NCBI GenBank assembly: GCA_910574965.1 | Contig: CAJTDB010000010.1 | Span: 62,001 to 126,000, forward strand | Source: Lachnospiraceae bacterium | GTDB taxonomy: Bacteria > Bacillota > Clostridia > Lachnospirales > Lachnospiraceae | Length of the DNA: 64,000 bases | Direction of reading: 5' to 3' | Shown: one piece after another, positions 25,866 to 34,727 of the stretch | How positions within the stretch are numbered: position 1 is the first letter of the stretch | Layout: every line of letters begins with the position of its first letter | Notes under the pieces: model-generated | What the model saw: the letters and a program-made list of their open reading frames with translations, nothing else | Told to the model about the DNA's origin: nothing | Database searches by the model: none | Translations under genes and position numbers: made by a program

Positions 25866-26144
25866 TCAGGAGAAACGGGAACAGGAGCGCTTCCTGGAAC
25901 AGAGCACTTCTTCTTCGCATACTTCTACCAGTATAATATCCGGACCAATCTGGCAGATTCGGCACCACGGGATAATATATTCCTGGTCAGGGCCTAAGAT
26001 TCCGCAGAGACGAAAAGGGCCGGGGACGACAAGAGCAGTGATGCAGCCTTTGCATTCGTCCAGAATCAGATCACATACTTTTCCAAGCTTCTTGCAGTTG
26101 CAGCGGTTGATGACGTCTTTTTCCTTTAACTCACAAAATCGCAT
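25866..26144 (-). CDS. YlmC/YmxH family sporulation protein (PRC-barrel)
   Basis: 92 aa with the PRC-barrel-like pattern RFCELKEKDVINRCNCKKLGKV...LVVPGP...IIPWCRICQIGPDIILV. The family is found beside sigG in Clostridia and Bacilli; its molecular role is not defined. It lies 100 bases upstream of sigG on the same strand, so here it would precede sigG in a transcript instead of following it. No clear ribosome site is seen before the ATG (TTCACCCCT). Confidence 0.8.
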   Translation of the reverse strand: MRFCELKEKDVINRCNCKKLGKVCDLILDECKGCITALVVPGPFRLCGILGPDQEYIIPWCRICQIGPDIILVEVCEEEVLCSRKRSCSRFS

Positions 26145-26278
26145 AGGGGTGAATATTCTGCCGCCGTTTATTTGGCCAATATCCGGTCTGCTGGGAACGG
26201 TTGTTCTTTTCAGAGTCCGGTTTCCGTAAAAATGAACAGCGGCATACTCCTAATCCTTTCTTATAGTGTATGCGGACG

Positions 26279-26306
26279 TTGACAGAAAAGTCTGTCATGA
26301 TATATA
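26279..26306 (+). promoter_or_regulatory. Promoter of nrdR
   Basis: TTGACA, 16 bases, TATATA, 30 bases before nrdR. The spacer contains GACAGAAAAGTCTGTC, an inverted repeat (GACAG/CTGTC) that may be an operator. Confidence 0.55.
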
Positions 26307-26335
26307 CTTGAAGGCAGAGAAGGAGGTGTTCCTGT

Positions 26336-26785
26336 ATGAAATGCCCATATTGCGGAAGAGATAATACGAGGGTGATCGATTCGAGACCGGCAGACGACGG
26401 AGGTTCTATTCGGCGCAGGCGGGAGTGTGACGCGTGCATGAGACGGTTTACGACCTATGAGAAAGTAGAAACGATACCGGTAATTGTCATTAAGAAGGAC
26501 GACAATCGGGAGACTTATGATCGTTCTAAAATTGAGTCCGGTATTATCCGTGCGTGTCATAAGCGTCCCATTTCGGCTGTTCAGGTAAGCGGTCTGGTGG
26601 ACGAGATCGAGGCGGTCATTTTTAATAAAGAGGTAAGAGAGATTTCCACAAGGGAGATCGGAGAACTGGTCATGGAGAAGCTAAAGGGGCTGGACTCGGT
26701 GGCTTATGTGCGGTTCGCATCGGTTTATCGGGAGTTTAAAGATGTGAACACCTTCATGGATGAATTAAAGAAGATCGTGGAGTAG
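26336..26785 (+). CDS. nrdR: Transcriptional regulator NrdR
   Basis: Represses ribonucleotide reductase genes in response to dATP/ATP. 149 aa. The N-terminal zinc ribbon (CPYCG...[17 protein letters not shown]) is followed by an ATP-cone domain ([20 protein letters not shown]). The length and motif set are complete. It is followed by aroK after 3 bases and has a GGAGG site. Confidence 0.96.
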   Translation: MKCPYCGRDNTRVIDSRPADDGGSIRRRRECDACMRRFTTYEKVETIPVIVIKKDDNRETYDRSKIESGIIRACHKRPISAVQVSGLVDEIEAVIFNKEVREISTREIGELVMEKLKGLDSVAYVRFASVYREFKDVNTFMDELKKIVE

Positions 26786-26788
26786 CAT

Positions 26789-27346
26789 ATGAAAAATATT
26801 ATACTGATCGGATTCATGGGTGCTGGGAAGACAACCATAGGAAAGCTTCTGGCAAAGGAGACAGAACTGGCGTTCGTAGATACGGACGAACGGATTGAAC
26901 AGGAGCAGGGTCAGAAGATTCCGGATATCTTTGCTCAGGAAGGAGAGCTGTATTTTCGGGACCTGGAGACGGAGCTTTTGCAGAGAATGCAGGAGGATAC
27001 ATATGGTTCGGTAGTGTCTGTCGGCGGCGGGATGCCGGTGCGGGAGCAGAACCGGGCGCTGCTGCGCAGTCTTGGGTGTGTGGTCTATCTGTCCGCAGGG
27101 AAGCAGACGATTCTGGAACGGGTGAAAAAGGACGGCAGCCGCCCCATGCTTGAGGGCGGGAGCCTGGAGGAGCGGGTGGAGCGCCTGATGCGCGAGCGGG
27201 AAGGATACTACCGTCAGGCGGCCCATATCGATGTGCGCACAGACGGGCGGAGCATCCGTCAGGTGCTGCAGATCATCAGTCAGGAGACCCGGAAATACGG
27301 CGTTGTCCTGCAGCAGTTTCACGACGGAAAAAGCAAACAGGTGTAA
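26789..27346 (+). CDS. aroK: Shikimate kinase
   Basis: Phosphorylates shikimate, the step after AroE. 185 aa. Walker A GFMGAGKTT, shikimate-binding DTDERIE, FRDLE and SVGGGMP, and the lid KKDGSRPML are all present. It is coupled to nrdR by a 3-base gap, a pairing that is not functionally obvious. Confidence 0.93.
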   Translation: MKNIILIGFMGAGKTTIGKLLAKETELAFVDTDERIEQEQGQKIPDIFAQEGELYFRDLETELLQRMQEDTYGSVVSVGGGMPVREQNRALLRSLGCVVYLSAGKQTILERVKKDGSRPMLEGGSLEERVERLMREREGYYRQAAHIDVRTDGRSIRQVLQIISQETRKYGVVLQQFHDGKSKQV

Positions 27347-27359
27347 GTGAGGAAAAAAG

Positions 27360-28139
27360 ATGATTGATGTTCCCATGAGGACTCAAAGGGCATGGAACCG
27401 GGACACGCTTCTGGCAGTAAATACGTTGAAAAACAGTCCGGTTTACAGCGCAGAGAATATACAAAACACACATAGACAAAAGGAAGAACCGCCAAAAAGG
27501 AAGGATGCCCAGGGGACAAAAGAGCCGGCGGGAAATTGTGCCGGGCCTGCGGCGCCGACGCCGGTACCGATGCAGATTCCGTCTCTGCTGCATCCGATTC
27601 AGAAGGGACAGAAAGTGCCCGTAGCGCTTACCGGAGCAATGCAGCAGGTGGATGTGTGCCTTGGGTGGAACTGCACCGATGCAAGGTGCGACGTGGATGT
27701 ATCCGCTTTTTTGCTGGGAGAGAATGGAAAGGTCATCGGAGACGACTGGTTTGTATTTTACGGACAGCCGAAAAGTCCAGATGGCAGCACTTGCTTTGAG
27801 GTGGACGGCCGGGAAGACCGGGAAGTGATCCATCTGGATCTTGCCCGTCTAAATCCGGCGGTCAAAAAGGTCGTCTTTGTACTGACGATCAATGAGGCAG
27901 TAGAGAAAAGGCTGCATTTTGGGATGCTGAACAGTGCCTATATCCGGCTTTTGGATCACAAAAACCGAACGGAACTGGTAAGCTTTCTGATGACAGATTA
28001 TTATACGAATGTCATTTCCATGATGATCGGAGAGCTGTATCTGCATAAAGGAGACTGGAAATTCCACGGGATCGGAAACGGAGTGGCAAAGGATCTTGCC
28101 GGACTGTGCGGGCTGTACGGTGTCCGGGTAAGCGGTTAA
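27360..28139 (+). CDS. TerD family protein
   Basis: 259 aa. An N-terminal 80-residue Pro/Lys-rich, probably disordered stretch is followed by a TerD domain (QKVPVALTGAMQQVDVCLGWNC, CDVDVSAFLLGENGKVI, DDWFVFYGQ, EVIHLDLARLNPAVKKVVFVLTINEA). TerD proteins bind calcium and belong to a chemical-stress and phage-resistance network. The next gene encodes an AIM24-type protein, a known companion of TerD domains. Confidence 0.85.
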   Translation: MIDVPMRTQRAWNRDTLLAVNTLKNSPVYSAENIQNTHRQKEEPPKRKDAQGTKEPAGNCAGPAAPTPVPMQIPSLLHPIQKGQKVPVALTGAMQQVDVCLGWNCTDARCDVDVSAFLLGENGKVIGDDWFVFYGQPKSPDGSTCFEVDGREDREVIHLDLARLNPAVKKVVFVLTINEAVEKRLHFGMLNSAYIRLLDHKNRTELVSFLMTDYYTNVISMMIGELYLHKGDWKFHGIGNGVAKDLAGLCGLYGVRVSG

Positions 28140-28157
28140 GGAAGGGGATAAGGGAAG

Positions 28158-28862
28158 ATGATTTCTTTTGAAACGGTCAATGAATTGACCTTAAAAGTAA
28201 CATGCAGCGGGAATGATGTATTATTTACAAAGGCTGGCGCTTTCATTGCAGGAGACAGTGCCGGGGGCAAGAACTATCGGTTTGAGAAGGTGCTTTTAGG
28301 TCCTCAGGGGAGTATCGGACAGGCGGCGCTTGGTTCCTTAATCCGCCGGGTGACCGGAGAGAACCTTCCGCTTATGAAAGTGAATCTGAATGGAGATTCT
28401 GTAACCTATTATGCGGACTACAGCCAGCATGTTCTGGTTTATGAACTGCAGTACGGAGAACAGATCTCGGTGGAGTCGGAAAATATTCTCGCCTTTACTC
28501 AAAGCTGCAAATACGATGTCCGGTTTATTGGGTGCGGTATTCTGTCTCAGAAAGGACTGGCAACCTCTGTGCTCACCGGAAACGGAAGCAATGCCTATGT
28601 GGCCATCCTGACGAACGGCAATCCCATTGTACTAAGCAATGTACAGAGCCGCAATACCATATCTGTGGACCCGGATGCCGTCATCTGCTGGATGGGACAG
28701 GGAAATTGTGATCCTCAGGTAAAGGCGGATATTTCCTGGAAGAACTTTATCGGGCAGGCATCCGGAGAGTCCTACGCTTTTGAGTGGAGCGGAAATCAGC
28801 CGGTGTCCGTGGTCGTGCAGCCGTCGGAGCGAAGGGGCGGGATTTCTGTGCGGATGGATTAG
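28158..28862 (+). CDS. AIM24 family protein
   Basis: 234 aa beta-rich protein of the AIM24/TerD-associated family (TKAGAFIAGDSAGG, ILAFTQSCKYDVRFIG, VLTGNGSNAYVAILTNG, VICWMGQGN). Its role is unknown; the family is named from a yeast mitochondrial protein. It lies 18 bases after the TerD gene and likely works with it. Confidence 0.8.
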   Translation: MISFETVNELTLKVTCSGNDVLFTKAGAFIAGDSAGGKNYRFEKVLLGPQGSIGQAALGSLIRRVTGENLPLMKVNLNGDSVTYYADYSQHVLVYELQYGEQISVESENILAFTQSCKYDVRFIGCGILSQKGLATSVLTGNGSNAYVAILTNGNPIVLSNVQSRNTISVDPDAVICWMGQGNCDPQVKADISWKNFIGQASGESYAFEWSGNQPVSVVVQPSERRGGISVRMD

Positions 28863-28892
28863 GCAGTTGCCGGCCGAAAGGAAGGTGATCGG

Positions 28893-29324
28893 ATGGTCAG
28901 AAGCTTTCAGGAGACCGATCTGGACCAGGTTCTGAAAATCTGGCTGGATACGAATCAGCAGGCTCATGGATTTATTCCGGCATCTTACTGGAAGGAGCAT
29001 CTTGCAGCGGTGCAGGAGCTGCTGCCCCAGGCAGAGGTATATGTCTGGGAAGGAGCAGAAAAAGAAATCCAGGGCTTTGTAGGATTGCAGGGAGATCAGA
29101 TAGAAGGGATTTTCGTTCAGAACAGCAGTCAGTCAGCGGGCATCGGAAAGAAGCTTATAGACTATATAAAAAATACAAAAAATCAGTTGAGTCTGCATGT
29201 TTACCAAAAAAATACACGGGCAGTTGGATTTTATCAAAGAGAGCATTTCTGCATACAATATGAGAATGTAGACGGCCAGACAGGCGAAAAAGAATATGTA
29301 ATGGTCTGGAACCGGCAGCGGTAA
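28893..29324 (+). CDS. GNAT family N-acetyltransferase
   Basis: 143 aa. Acetyl-CoA-binding motif A is partly degenerate (VQNSSQSAGIGKKLIDYIK for Q/RxxGxG/A), followed by LHVYQKNTRAVGFYQREHF, the usual motif B. The N-terminus (VRSFQETDLDQVLKIW) is typical. The substrate is unknown. The ribosome site AGGAAGGTGATC precedes the ATG. Confidence 0.85.
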   Translation: MVRSFQETDLDQVLKIWLDTNQQAHGFIPASYWKEHLAAVQELLPQAEVYVWEGAEKEIQGFVGLQGDQIEGIFVQNSSQSAGIGKKLIDYIKNTKNQLSLHVYQKNTRAVGFYQREHFCIQYENVDGQTGEKEYVMVWNRQR

Positions 29325-29393
29325 ACGTTCGGTTTTAGAAAGGTGTGGATGATTCTTGCTGGCTGTCCGTTTGAAAGACCGCAGAAAAAAAGG

Positions 29394-29422
29394 TTGAAAT
29401 CTGGACCATTCTATTATAAAAT
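29394..29422 (+). promoter_or_regulatory. Promoter of efp
   Basis: TTGAAA, a 17-base spacer, then TAAAAT, about 120 bases before efp. The long leader between promoter and gene contains no obvious hairpin. Confidence 0.6.
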
Positions 29423-29545
29423 AGTAAAAAGTGCGGGGAGTGTGTGATCCCTTCATGGAAGATATCTGTTCCGGGAAAACGGGAGAATTTCGGATGAGAC
29501 CGTTTTTCGGAGGCAGATGTGCAACGATCATAGGAGGAAATGAGA

Positions 29546-30103
29546 ATGATATCAGCAGGTGATTTTAGAAATGGCGTTACATTGGAGATTGAGGGTAACG
29601 TATATCAGATTCTGGAGTTTCAGCATGTAAAGCCGGGAAAAGGCGCAGCTTTTGTAAGGACGAAGCTTAAGAACATCATCAACGGCGGTGTGGTGGAGAA
29701 GACGTTCCGCCCGACGGAGAAGTTCCCGGCAGCCCGTATTGACCGTGTGGACATGCAGTATCTGTACAGTGACGGGGATTTGTTCCATTTTATGAATACA
29801 GAGACTTACGATCAGATTGCGTTGAACAGTGATGACGTAGGAGATGCGCTGAAGTTTGTCAAAGAGAACGAGATGGTTAAAGTCTGTTCTCATAACGGGA
29901 ACGTGTTTGCCGTGGAGGCACCGCTGTTTGTGGAGCTGGAGATTACGGACACGGAGCCGGGCTTCAAAGGCGACACCGCTACCGGGGCTACTAAGCCGGC
30001 GACGGTAGAGACAGGGGCTGTCGTTTATGTTCCGCTGTTTGTGGAGACCGGAAATAAGATCAAGATCGACACTCGGACGGGAGAGTATCTGTCCAGAGTA
30101 TAG
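29546..30103 (+). CDS. efp: Elongation factor P
   Basis: Relieves ribosome stalling at polyproline. 185 aa with three beta-barrel domains. The domain I loop [11 protein letters not shown] holds the conserved lysine at residue 32. The start is the ATG at 29546 ([10 protein letters not shown]) because AGGAGG is 8 bases upstream; the ATG at 29540 is too close. No efp-modifying enzyme gene is nearby. The PP-rich N-terminal region of the TerD protein upstream could be a client, but that is speculation. Confidence 0.97.
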   Translation: MISAGDFRNGVTLEIEGNVYQILEFQHVKPGKGAAFVRTKLKNIINGGVVEKTFRPTEKFPAARIDRVDMQYLYSDGDLFHFMNTETYDQIALNSDDVGDALKFVKENEMVKVCSHNGNVFAVEAPLFVELEITDTEPGFKGDTATGATKPATVETGAVVYVPLFVETGNKIKIDTRTGEYLSRV

Positions 30104-30117
30104 AACAGTGTATGAGA

Positions 30118-30148
30118 AAGGGTACGGCCGTCCGGTCGTGCCCTTTTG
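30118..30148 (+). terminator. Rho-independent terminator after efp
   Basis: GGGTACGGCC and GGTCGTGCCC form a stem with wobble pairs, followed by TTTTGT. Confidence 0.75.
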
Positions 30149-30175
30149 TATATGAGACAGGAGCGGAAACAGGTT

Positions 30176-31195
30176 ATGGATTATAAAAAGATCCTGCAGG
30201 GGCGGGAATATGATTTTATCAGAGAAAATGAGCATCTGGGGAAGTATGTGATTCTTCTGGGGCTTGCAGGGAGCCATTCCTATGGGACCAGCAACGAAAA
30301 CAGCGACATTGACATACGGGGGATCACACTGAATCGAAAAGAGGATTTAATCGGGATGTCGGATTTTGAGCAGTATGTGGATGAGGGGACGGACACGGTG
30401 ATTTATGGTTTCCAAAAGCTGGTGACGCTGCTGTTGTCCTGCAATCCCAATACAGTGGAGCTGTTGGGGCTTCAGCCGGAACATTATCTGTATCTTCATC
30501 CTCTGGGAAAGGAGCTTCTTTCCCGAAGGAAACTCTTTTTATCCAGAAGGGCGATACAGTCCTTTGGCGGCTATGCAGACGCTCAGCTTCGGCGGCTGCA
30601 AAACGCGCTGGCCAGAGACTCCTTTCCTCAGAGGGAGAAAGAACAGCACATTTTTAATTCCGTGAAAAATGCCATGCATGATTTTCAGAGGAGGTATAAA
30701 GTTTTTGCCCATGGGAGCTTTCATATCTATATTGATCAGGCAGTCGATCCAAAGCTGGAGACGGAGATTTTCGTAGATGCGAATCTTAAGCACTATCCTC
30801 TGCGGGATTATAAAAATATGTGGAACGAGATGCATAATATAGTCAAAGACTATGACAAGATCGGCAAGCGCAACCGGAAGAAGGATGACAATCATCTAAA
30901 CAAACATGCCATGCATCTGATCCGGCTGTTTATGATGGCGATTGATATTCTGGAAGAAGAGGAGATCCGGACCTATCGGGCGAAAGAGCAGGAACTGCTT
31001 CTGGATATCCGAAACGGAATGTATCAGCGTCCGGACGGGCTGTTCCGGGAAGAGTTCTATGAACTGCTGGCGGACTATGAGAAAAGACTGCACCAGGCGG
31101 CAGAAGGAACATCCCTTCCGGAACAGCCGGATAGGAAGAAGGTGCAGGAATTTGTCATGGATGTCAACGAGAGGGTGGTCAGAGATGAAATATGA
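30176..31195 (+). CDS. RlaP-type nucleotidyltransferase, copy 1
   Basis: 339 aa. The polymerase-beta nucleotidyltransferase motif is GLAGSHSYGTSNENSDIDIRGI (GS followed by the DxD metal-binding pair). The rest matches predicted nucleotidyltransferases of the COG3541/RlaP (RNA-ligase-associated polymerase-beta) group. The ATG at 30176 is preferred over 30146. Its last 11 bases overlap the next gene, a divergent relative, so the two form a tandem pair. The reaction is not known from sequence. Confidence 0.78.
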   Translation: MDYKKILQGREYDFIRENEHLGKYVILLGLAGSHSYGTSNENSDIDIRGITLNRKEDLIGMSDFEQYVDEGTDTVIYGFQKLVTLLLSCNPNTVELLGLQPEHYLYLHPLGKELLSRRKLFLSRRAIQSFGGYADAQLRRLQNALARDSFPQREKEQHIFNSVKNAMHDFQRRYKVFAHGSFHIYIDQAVDPKLETEIFVDANLKHYPLRDYKNMWNEMHNIVKDYDKIGKRNRKKDDNHLNKHAMHLIRLFMMAIDILEEEEIRTYRAKEQELLLDIRNGMYQRPDGLFREEFYELLADYEKRLHQAAEGTSLPEQPDRKKVQEFVMDVNERVVRDEI

Positions 31196-31973
31196 GGAAT
31201 ATGAGGGAAGGATGGAGGAGCTGATTGGTCAAAAGCTTCAGGAGATCGAAAAGAAGGAGCAGATCAAGATTTTGCATGCAGTGGAATCCGGGAGCCGGTC
31301 CTGGGGGTTCGCTTCCCCGGACAGCGATTTTGATGTGCGTTTTATTTATGTACACCCTATGGAGTATTATCTGCGGCTGCAGGAGGAGAAAGATTTTATT
31401 TCATGGGAATTAAATGAAGTGCTGGACATCGTCGGATGGGATCTGTTTCGGGTTCTTCGGTATGCCCATAAGTCCAATGCCACTGTGTTTGAGTGGAGTG
31501 CATCTCCGGTGGTCTACGATACGACAGAAATCTGGGAGCAGATCCGGGATGTGATCCGGGGGTATTTCTCTGAAAAATCCTGTATGTATCATTATTATGG
31601 AACCGCCCGAAAGAATGCAGTGGAGCATCTGCAGGGAGAACAGGTCAGTTACAAGAAATATTTTTATGTGCTGCGTCCGCTTCTGTCCTGTAAATGGATA
31701 GAAGAGCGTTCCTGCCCGCCGCCGGTGCTCTTTTCAGAGCTTCAGGAAGCAGTGCTGGAGGAAGATCTGCGCCCGGCCGTACAGAGCCTTCTGGAGCAGA
31801 AAGCCCGGATGCTGGAGTCGGATAAGGGAGAGCGGATAGAGGCGCTGGATGTGTACATTGAGCAGAATCTTCGGCGGTATAAGGAGCTGGCTGACAGCCT
31901 GCCTGATGACCGGGACGGGGACTGGGAGAAGTTAAATGAAGTGTTTCTGAACGTGCTGCGAAGAAAACAGTGA
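31185..31973 (+). CDS. RlaP-type nucleotidyltransferase, copy 2
   Basis: 262 aa. The motif ESGSRSWGFASPDSDFDVRFIY has the GS and the DxD residues of the polymerase-beta fold. It is shorter than, and only distantly similar to, the preceding copy. The start is the ATG at 31185 after GAGAGGGTGG; the long in-frame extension upstream (from 30942) is the first gene read in another frame. Families of this kind are found with RNA ligases; here the ligase is 16 kb upstream. Coupled translation with copy 1 suggests they act together. Confidence 0.75.
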   Translation: MKYEEYEGRMEELIGQKLQEIEKKEQIKILHAVESGSRSWGFASPDSDFDVRFIYVHPMEYYLRLQEEKDFISWELNEVLDIVGWDLFRVLRYAHKSNATVFEWSASPVVYDTTEIWEQIRDVIRGYFSEKSCMYHYYGTARKNAVEHLQGEQVSYKKYFYVLRPLLSCKWIEERSCPPPVLFSELQEAVLEEDLRPAVQSLLEQKARMLESDKGERIEALDVYIEQNLRRYKELADSLPDDRDGDWEKLNEVFLNVLRRKQ

Positions 31974-31984
31974 GGTATGTACAT

Positions 31985-33340
31985 ATGAAAAAATGGCTGA
32001 CAAGATTCTGGCTCATGGTGAGCCTGCCCGGTGTGCTGAATCTAATCCTGTGTCTGGATCAGATGAAAAGCCATGGAATCGGAAACGTACTGCTTTCTGC
32101 ACTCCTGTCGGTGGTTCTTGTGGGAAACTATGTGGGCCTTTTGTTCCTGCCGGTCAGGGATCGGATCAGGACCGGCCTGCGAGCCAGGATGATGATCGGC
32201 GGAAGAAGACTGATTTACGGCGGGCTTTATGCGATGGCTGTGCAGGTTTTTGTATTTGTCCGGTTTTATATGGGATATTCGTGGACCTGCGCGCCAGGTA
32301 CGGCGGTGCTGATCGGGAATGCGGTGCTGTCCTGCGCAGGATGCTTTTTGCTGCTGGCGGCTGGGGTGCTGCGGATCATCAGTACTTCTAAGCGTCTGGG
32401 CATCGTGCGCCGGCTGATGATGCTTCTGACCATGTGGATACCGGCAGTGAATCTTCTGGTACTTCTTTACGCCTGCCGTTTAGTCGGTGAGGAATACGAT
32501 CATGAGCGGGAGAAGGCGACTCTTCGGGAACTGCGCGTGGATTCGGAGATCTGCCGGACCAGATATCCGCTTCTTCTTGTCCATGGGATCGGATTTCGGG
32601 ATCTGCGGTATTTTAACTACTGGGGGCGTATTCCCAGGGAGCTGAAACGAAATGGCGCCTCTGTGCATTATGGGAATCAGGAAGCCCTCGGAACGATCGT
32701 CTACAATGCGGAAGATATCCGAAAGCGCATTTTTCAGGTAATGAAAGGGACGGGATGCGAAAAAGTAAATATAATTGCTCATTCCAAAGGCGGTTTAGAT
32801 GCCAGATATGCCATCTCAAAGCTTCAGATGGGGCCTTATGTGGCGTCTCTTACGACCATGAATACACCCCATCGAGGCTGCCGCTTTGTGGATTATGCCT
32901 GCCGCCTGCCGGATGGGCTGTATCGGTTTGTGGCTTCCTGCTTTGATCGTACCTTCCGAAAACTGGGAGATCAGAATCCGGACTTTTATACGGCGACCCA
33001 TCAATTTTCCACGGCAGAAAGCGAGCAGTTTAATCAGCAGGTCATAGACGTACCGGAGGTGTATTATCAGAGTTATACGTCTTGCATGAGGTGGCCGTGG
33101 AGTCATCTGCTTTTAAGCATTCCCTACTGTATGATACGGCCTTTAGAGGGAGATAATGATGGTCTGGTTAGCGTGGAGTCTGCCAAATGGGGTGAGTTTC
33201 AGGGCGTTTTTTCCAATGCCCGCACAAGAGGAATCTCCCATGGGGATATCATTGATCTGAAGCGGGAGGACTATCAGGGATTTGATGTGGTGGAGACATA
33301 TGTGCAGATTGTATCAAAACTGAAGGAAAAGGGATTTTAG
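31985..33340 (+). CDS. Membrane-anchored lipase/esterase (alpha/beta hydrolase)
   Basis: 451 aa. The first 180 residues hold about five membrane segments. A soluble alpha/beta-hydrolase domain follows, with the oxyanion region LLVHGIGFRD, the nucleophile elbow AHSKGGLDARY (Ser in HSKG), an Asp near EGDNDGLVS and His in GISHGDIID. This resembles triacylglycerol lipase/esterase EstA-like proteins. The start is the ATG at 31985 with GAGG; a GTG at 31970 overlaps the previous stop. The combination of a multi-span anchor and a lipase domain suggests action on membrane or exogenous lipids. Confidence 0.75.
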   Translation: MKKWLTRFWLMVSLPGVLNLILCLDQMKSHGIGNVLLSALLSVVLVGNYVGLLFLPVRDRIRTGLRARMMIGGRRLIYGGLYAMAVQVFVFVRFYMGYSWTCAPGTAVLIGNAVLSCAGCFLLLAAGVLRIISTSKRLGIVRRLMMLLTMWIPAVNLLVLLYACRLVGEEYDHEREKATLRELRVDSEICRTRYPLLLVHGIGFRDLRYFNYWGRIPRELKRNGASVHYGNQEALGTIVYNAEDIRKRIFQVMKGTGCEKVNIIAHSKGGLDARYAISKLQMGPYVASLTTMNTPHRGCRFVDYACRLPDGLYRFVASCFDRTFRKLGDQNPDFYTATHQFSTAESEQFNQQVIDVPEVYYQSYTSCMRWPWSHLLLSIPYCMIRPLEGDNDGLVSVESAKWGEFQGVFSNARTRGISHGDIIDLKREDYQGFDVVETYVQIVSKLKEKGF

Positions 33341-33373
33341 AGATTCCACCTTTAAAATATAAACATTGAAATC

Positions 33374-33423
33374 AGAGTCTGAATATGATAGTATACTATG
33401 ATGTATCAGACTCTTTTTCTTTT
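33374..33423 (+). terminator. Rho-independent terminator after the lipase gene
   Basis: AGAGTCTGA and TCAGACTCT form a 9-bp stem followed by a T-rich tract. The 23-base loop contains the palindrome ATAGTATACTAT. The stem overlaps a promoter-like TTGAAA (33366), 17 bases, TAGTAT (33389), so the same sequence could also start ychF transcription. Confidence 0.7.
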
Positions 33424-33500
33424 ATGGAAAATATTGTAAAAGCAGATGTATACAGGAAAAGAACTGAAAACGTCGAAAGACAAAGGAGATGCAGATATAT

Positions 33501-34601
33501 ATGAAATTAGGTATCGTGGGACTGCCCAACGTAGGCAAAAGTACATTATTTAATTCTCTGACAAAGGCAGGTGCGGAGTCTGCCAATTATCCCTTCTGCA
33601 CCATCGATCCCAATGTGGGTGTAGTGGCAGTGCCGGACGAGCGGCTTGGAAAGCTGGCGGCGCTGTATCAGTCCGTAAAAGTGACCCCTGCCGTGATTGA
33701 GTTTGTGGATATTGCAGGACTGGTAAAAGGGGCGTCTAAAGGAGAGGGGCTTGGCAATCAGTTTCTGGCTAACATTCGTGAGGTGGATGCGATTGTACAT
33801 GTGGTCCGCTGCTTTGAGGATGGCAATGTAATTCATGTGGACGGCAGCGTGGATCCTCTTCGGGACATTGAAACGATCAATTTGGAACTGATCTTCTCAG
33901 ATATCGAGATACTGGAGCGCAGGATCGCCAAAACATCCAAAGGGGCGAGAAATGATAAGACACTGGCCAAAGAGCTGGCGCTTCTTCAAAAAGTGAAAGC
34001 ACATCTGGAAGAGGGGAAAACAGCTAAGAGCTTTACTGGAATAGAAGACGAAGAGGAACAGGCATGTCTGGATTCCTGCAACCTTCTGACCGGCAAACCG
34101 GTGATCTTTGCGGCTAATGTGGCAGAGGAGGAGCTTGCGGATGATGGTGCATCCAATTCCCATGTGCAGTCAGTACGGGAATTTGCAGAAGCAGAACACA
34201 GTGAAGTGTTTGTGATCTGTGCGCAGATCGAACAGGAGATTGCCGAGTTAGAAGAGGATGAGAAGAAGATGTTCCTGGAAGATCTGGGAATCCAGAAGTC
34301 CGGTCTGGACAAACTGATCCAGGCGAGTTACCGTCTGCTTGGGCTTTTAAGCTTTCTGACAGCCGGTGAGAAGGAGACAAGGGCGTGGACCATCAAAGCA
34401 GGGACGAAAGCACCCCAGGCAGCCGGAAAGATTCATTCGGATTTTGAACGGGGATTTATCCGGGCGGAAGTCGTCAATTATCAGGATCTTTTGGACTGCG
34501 GTTCCATCTCTGCTGCCAAGGCAAAAGGGCTGGTAGGAAGCGAGGGCAAGGAATATGTCATGAAGGACGGAGATGTAGTAGAGTTCCTGTTTAACGTATA
34601 A
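33501..34601 (+). CDS. ychF: Redox-regulated ATPase YchF (Obg-family)
   Basis: 366 aa. G1 motif GLPNVGKST, switch region DIAGLVKGASKGEGLGNQF, and a G4-type FAANVAEE in place of NKxD, which explains the ATP preference of YchF. The C-terminal TGS domain (RAWTIKAGTKAPQAAGKIHSDF) binds the ribosome. The start is the second ATG (33501) with AAAGGAG 12 bases upstream. Confidence 0.95.
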   Translation: MKLGIVGLPNVGKSTLFNSLTKAGAESANYPFCTIDPNVGVVAVPDERLGKLAALYQSVKVTPAVIEFVDIAGLVKGASKGEGLGNQFLANIREVDAIVHVVRCFEDGNVIHVDGSVDPLRDIETINLELIFSDIEILERRIAKTSKGARNDKTLAKELALLQKVKAHLEEGKTAKSFTGIEDEEEQACLDSCNLLTGKPVIFAANVAEEELADDGASNSHVQSVREFAEAEHSEVFVICAQIEQEIAELEEDEKKMFLEDLGIQKSGLDKLIQASYRLLGLLSFLTAGEKETRAWTIKAGTKAPQAAGKIHSDFERGFIRAEVVNYQDLLDCGSISAAKAKGLVGSEGKEYVMKDGDVVEFLFNV

Positions 34602-34621
34602 AGGCATCCGGGCCCGTTATT

Positions 34622-34676
34622 TGTCGAAATCTGTCGATATTTTTTCGTTGAAAAATGTCAGAAAAAGCAATAAAAT
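34622..34676 (+). promoter_or_regulatory. lgt promoter with two Spo0A-box-like sites
   Basis: TGTCGAA (34622-34628), the consensus 0A box, and TGTCGAT (34632-34638) lie 10 bases apart, one helical turn. They are followed by a promoter TTGAAA (34648), 17 bases, TAAAAT (34671). Sites directly upstream of the -35 suit activation by Spo0A~P, but binding is not shown. Confidence 0.5.
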
Positions 34677-34727
34677 AGAACAGTAAGCTGTACCGGGCAG
34701 CTTGCTTACGGGAAAGGACCTTCATCG

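Noticed and set aside
30942-31184. N-terminal extension of the second nucleotidyltransferase
   Set aside because: It reads the first nucleotidyltransferase in the wrong frame; the ATG at 31185 starts the conserved protein.
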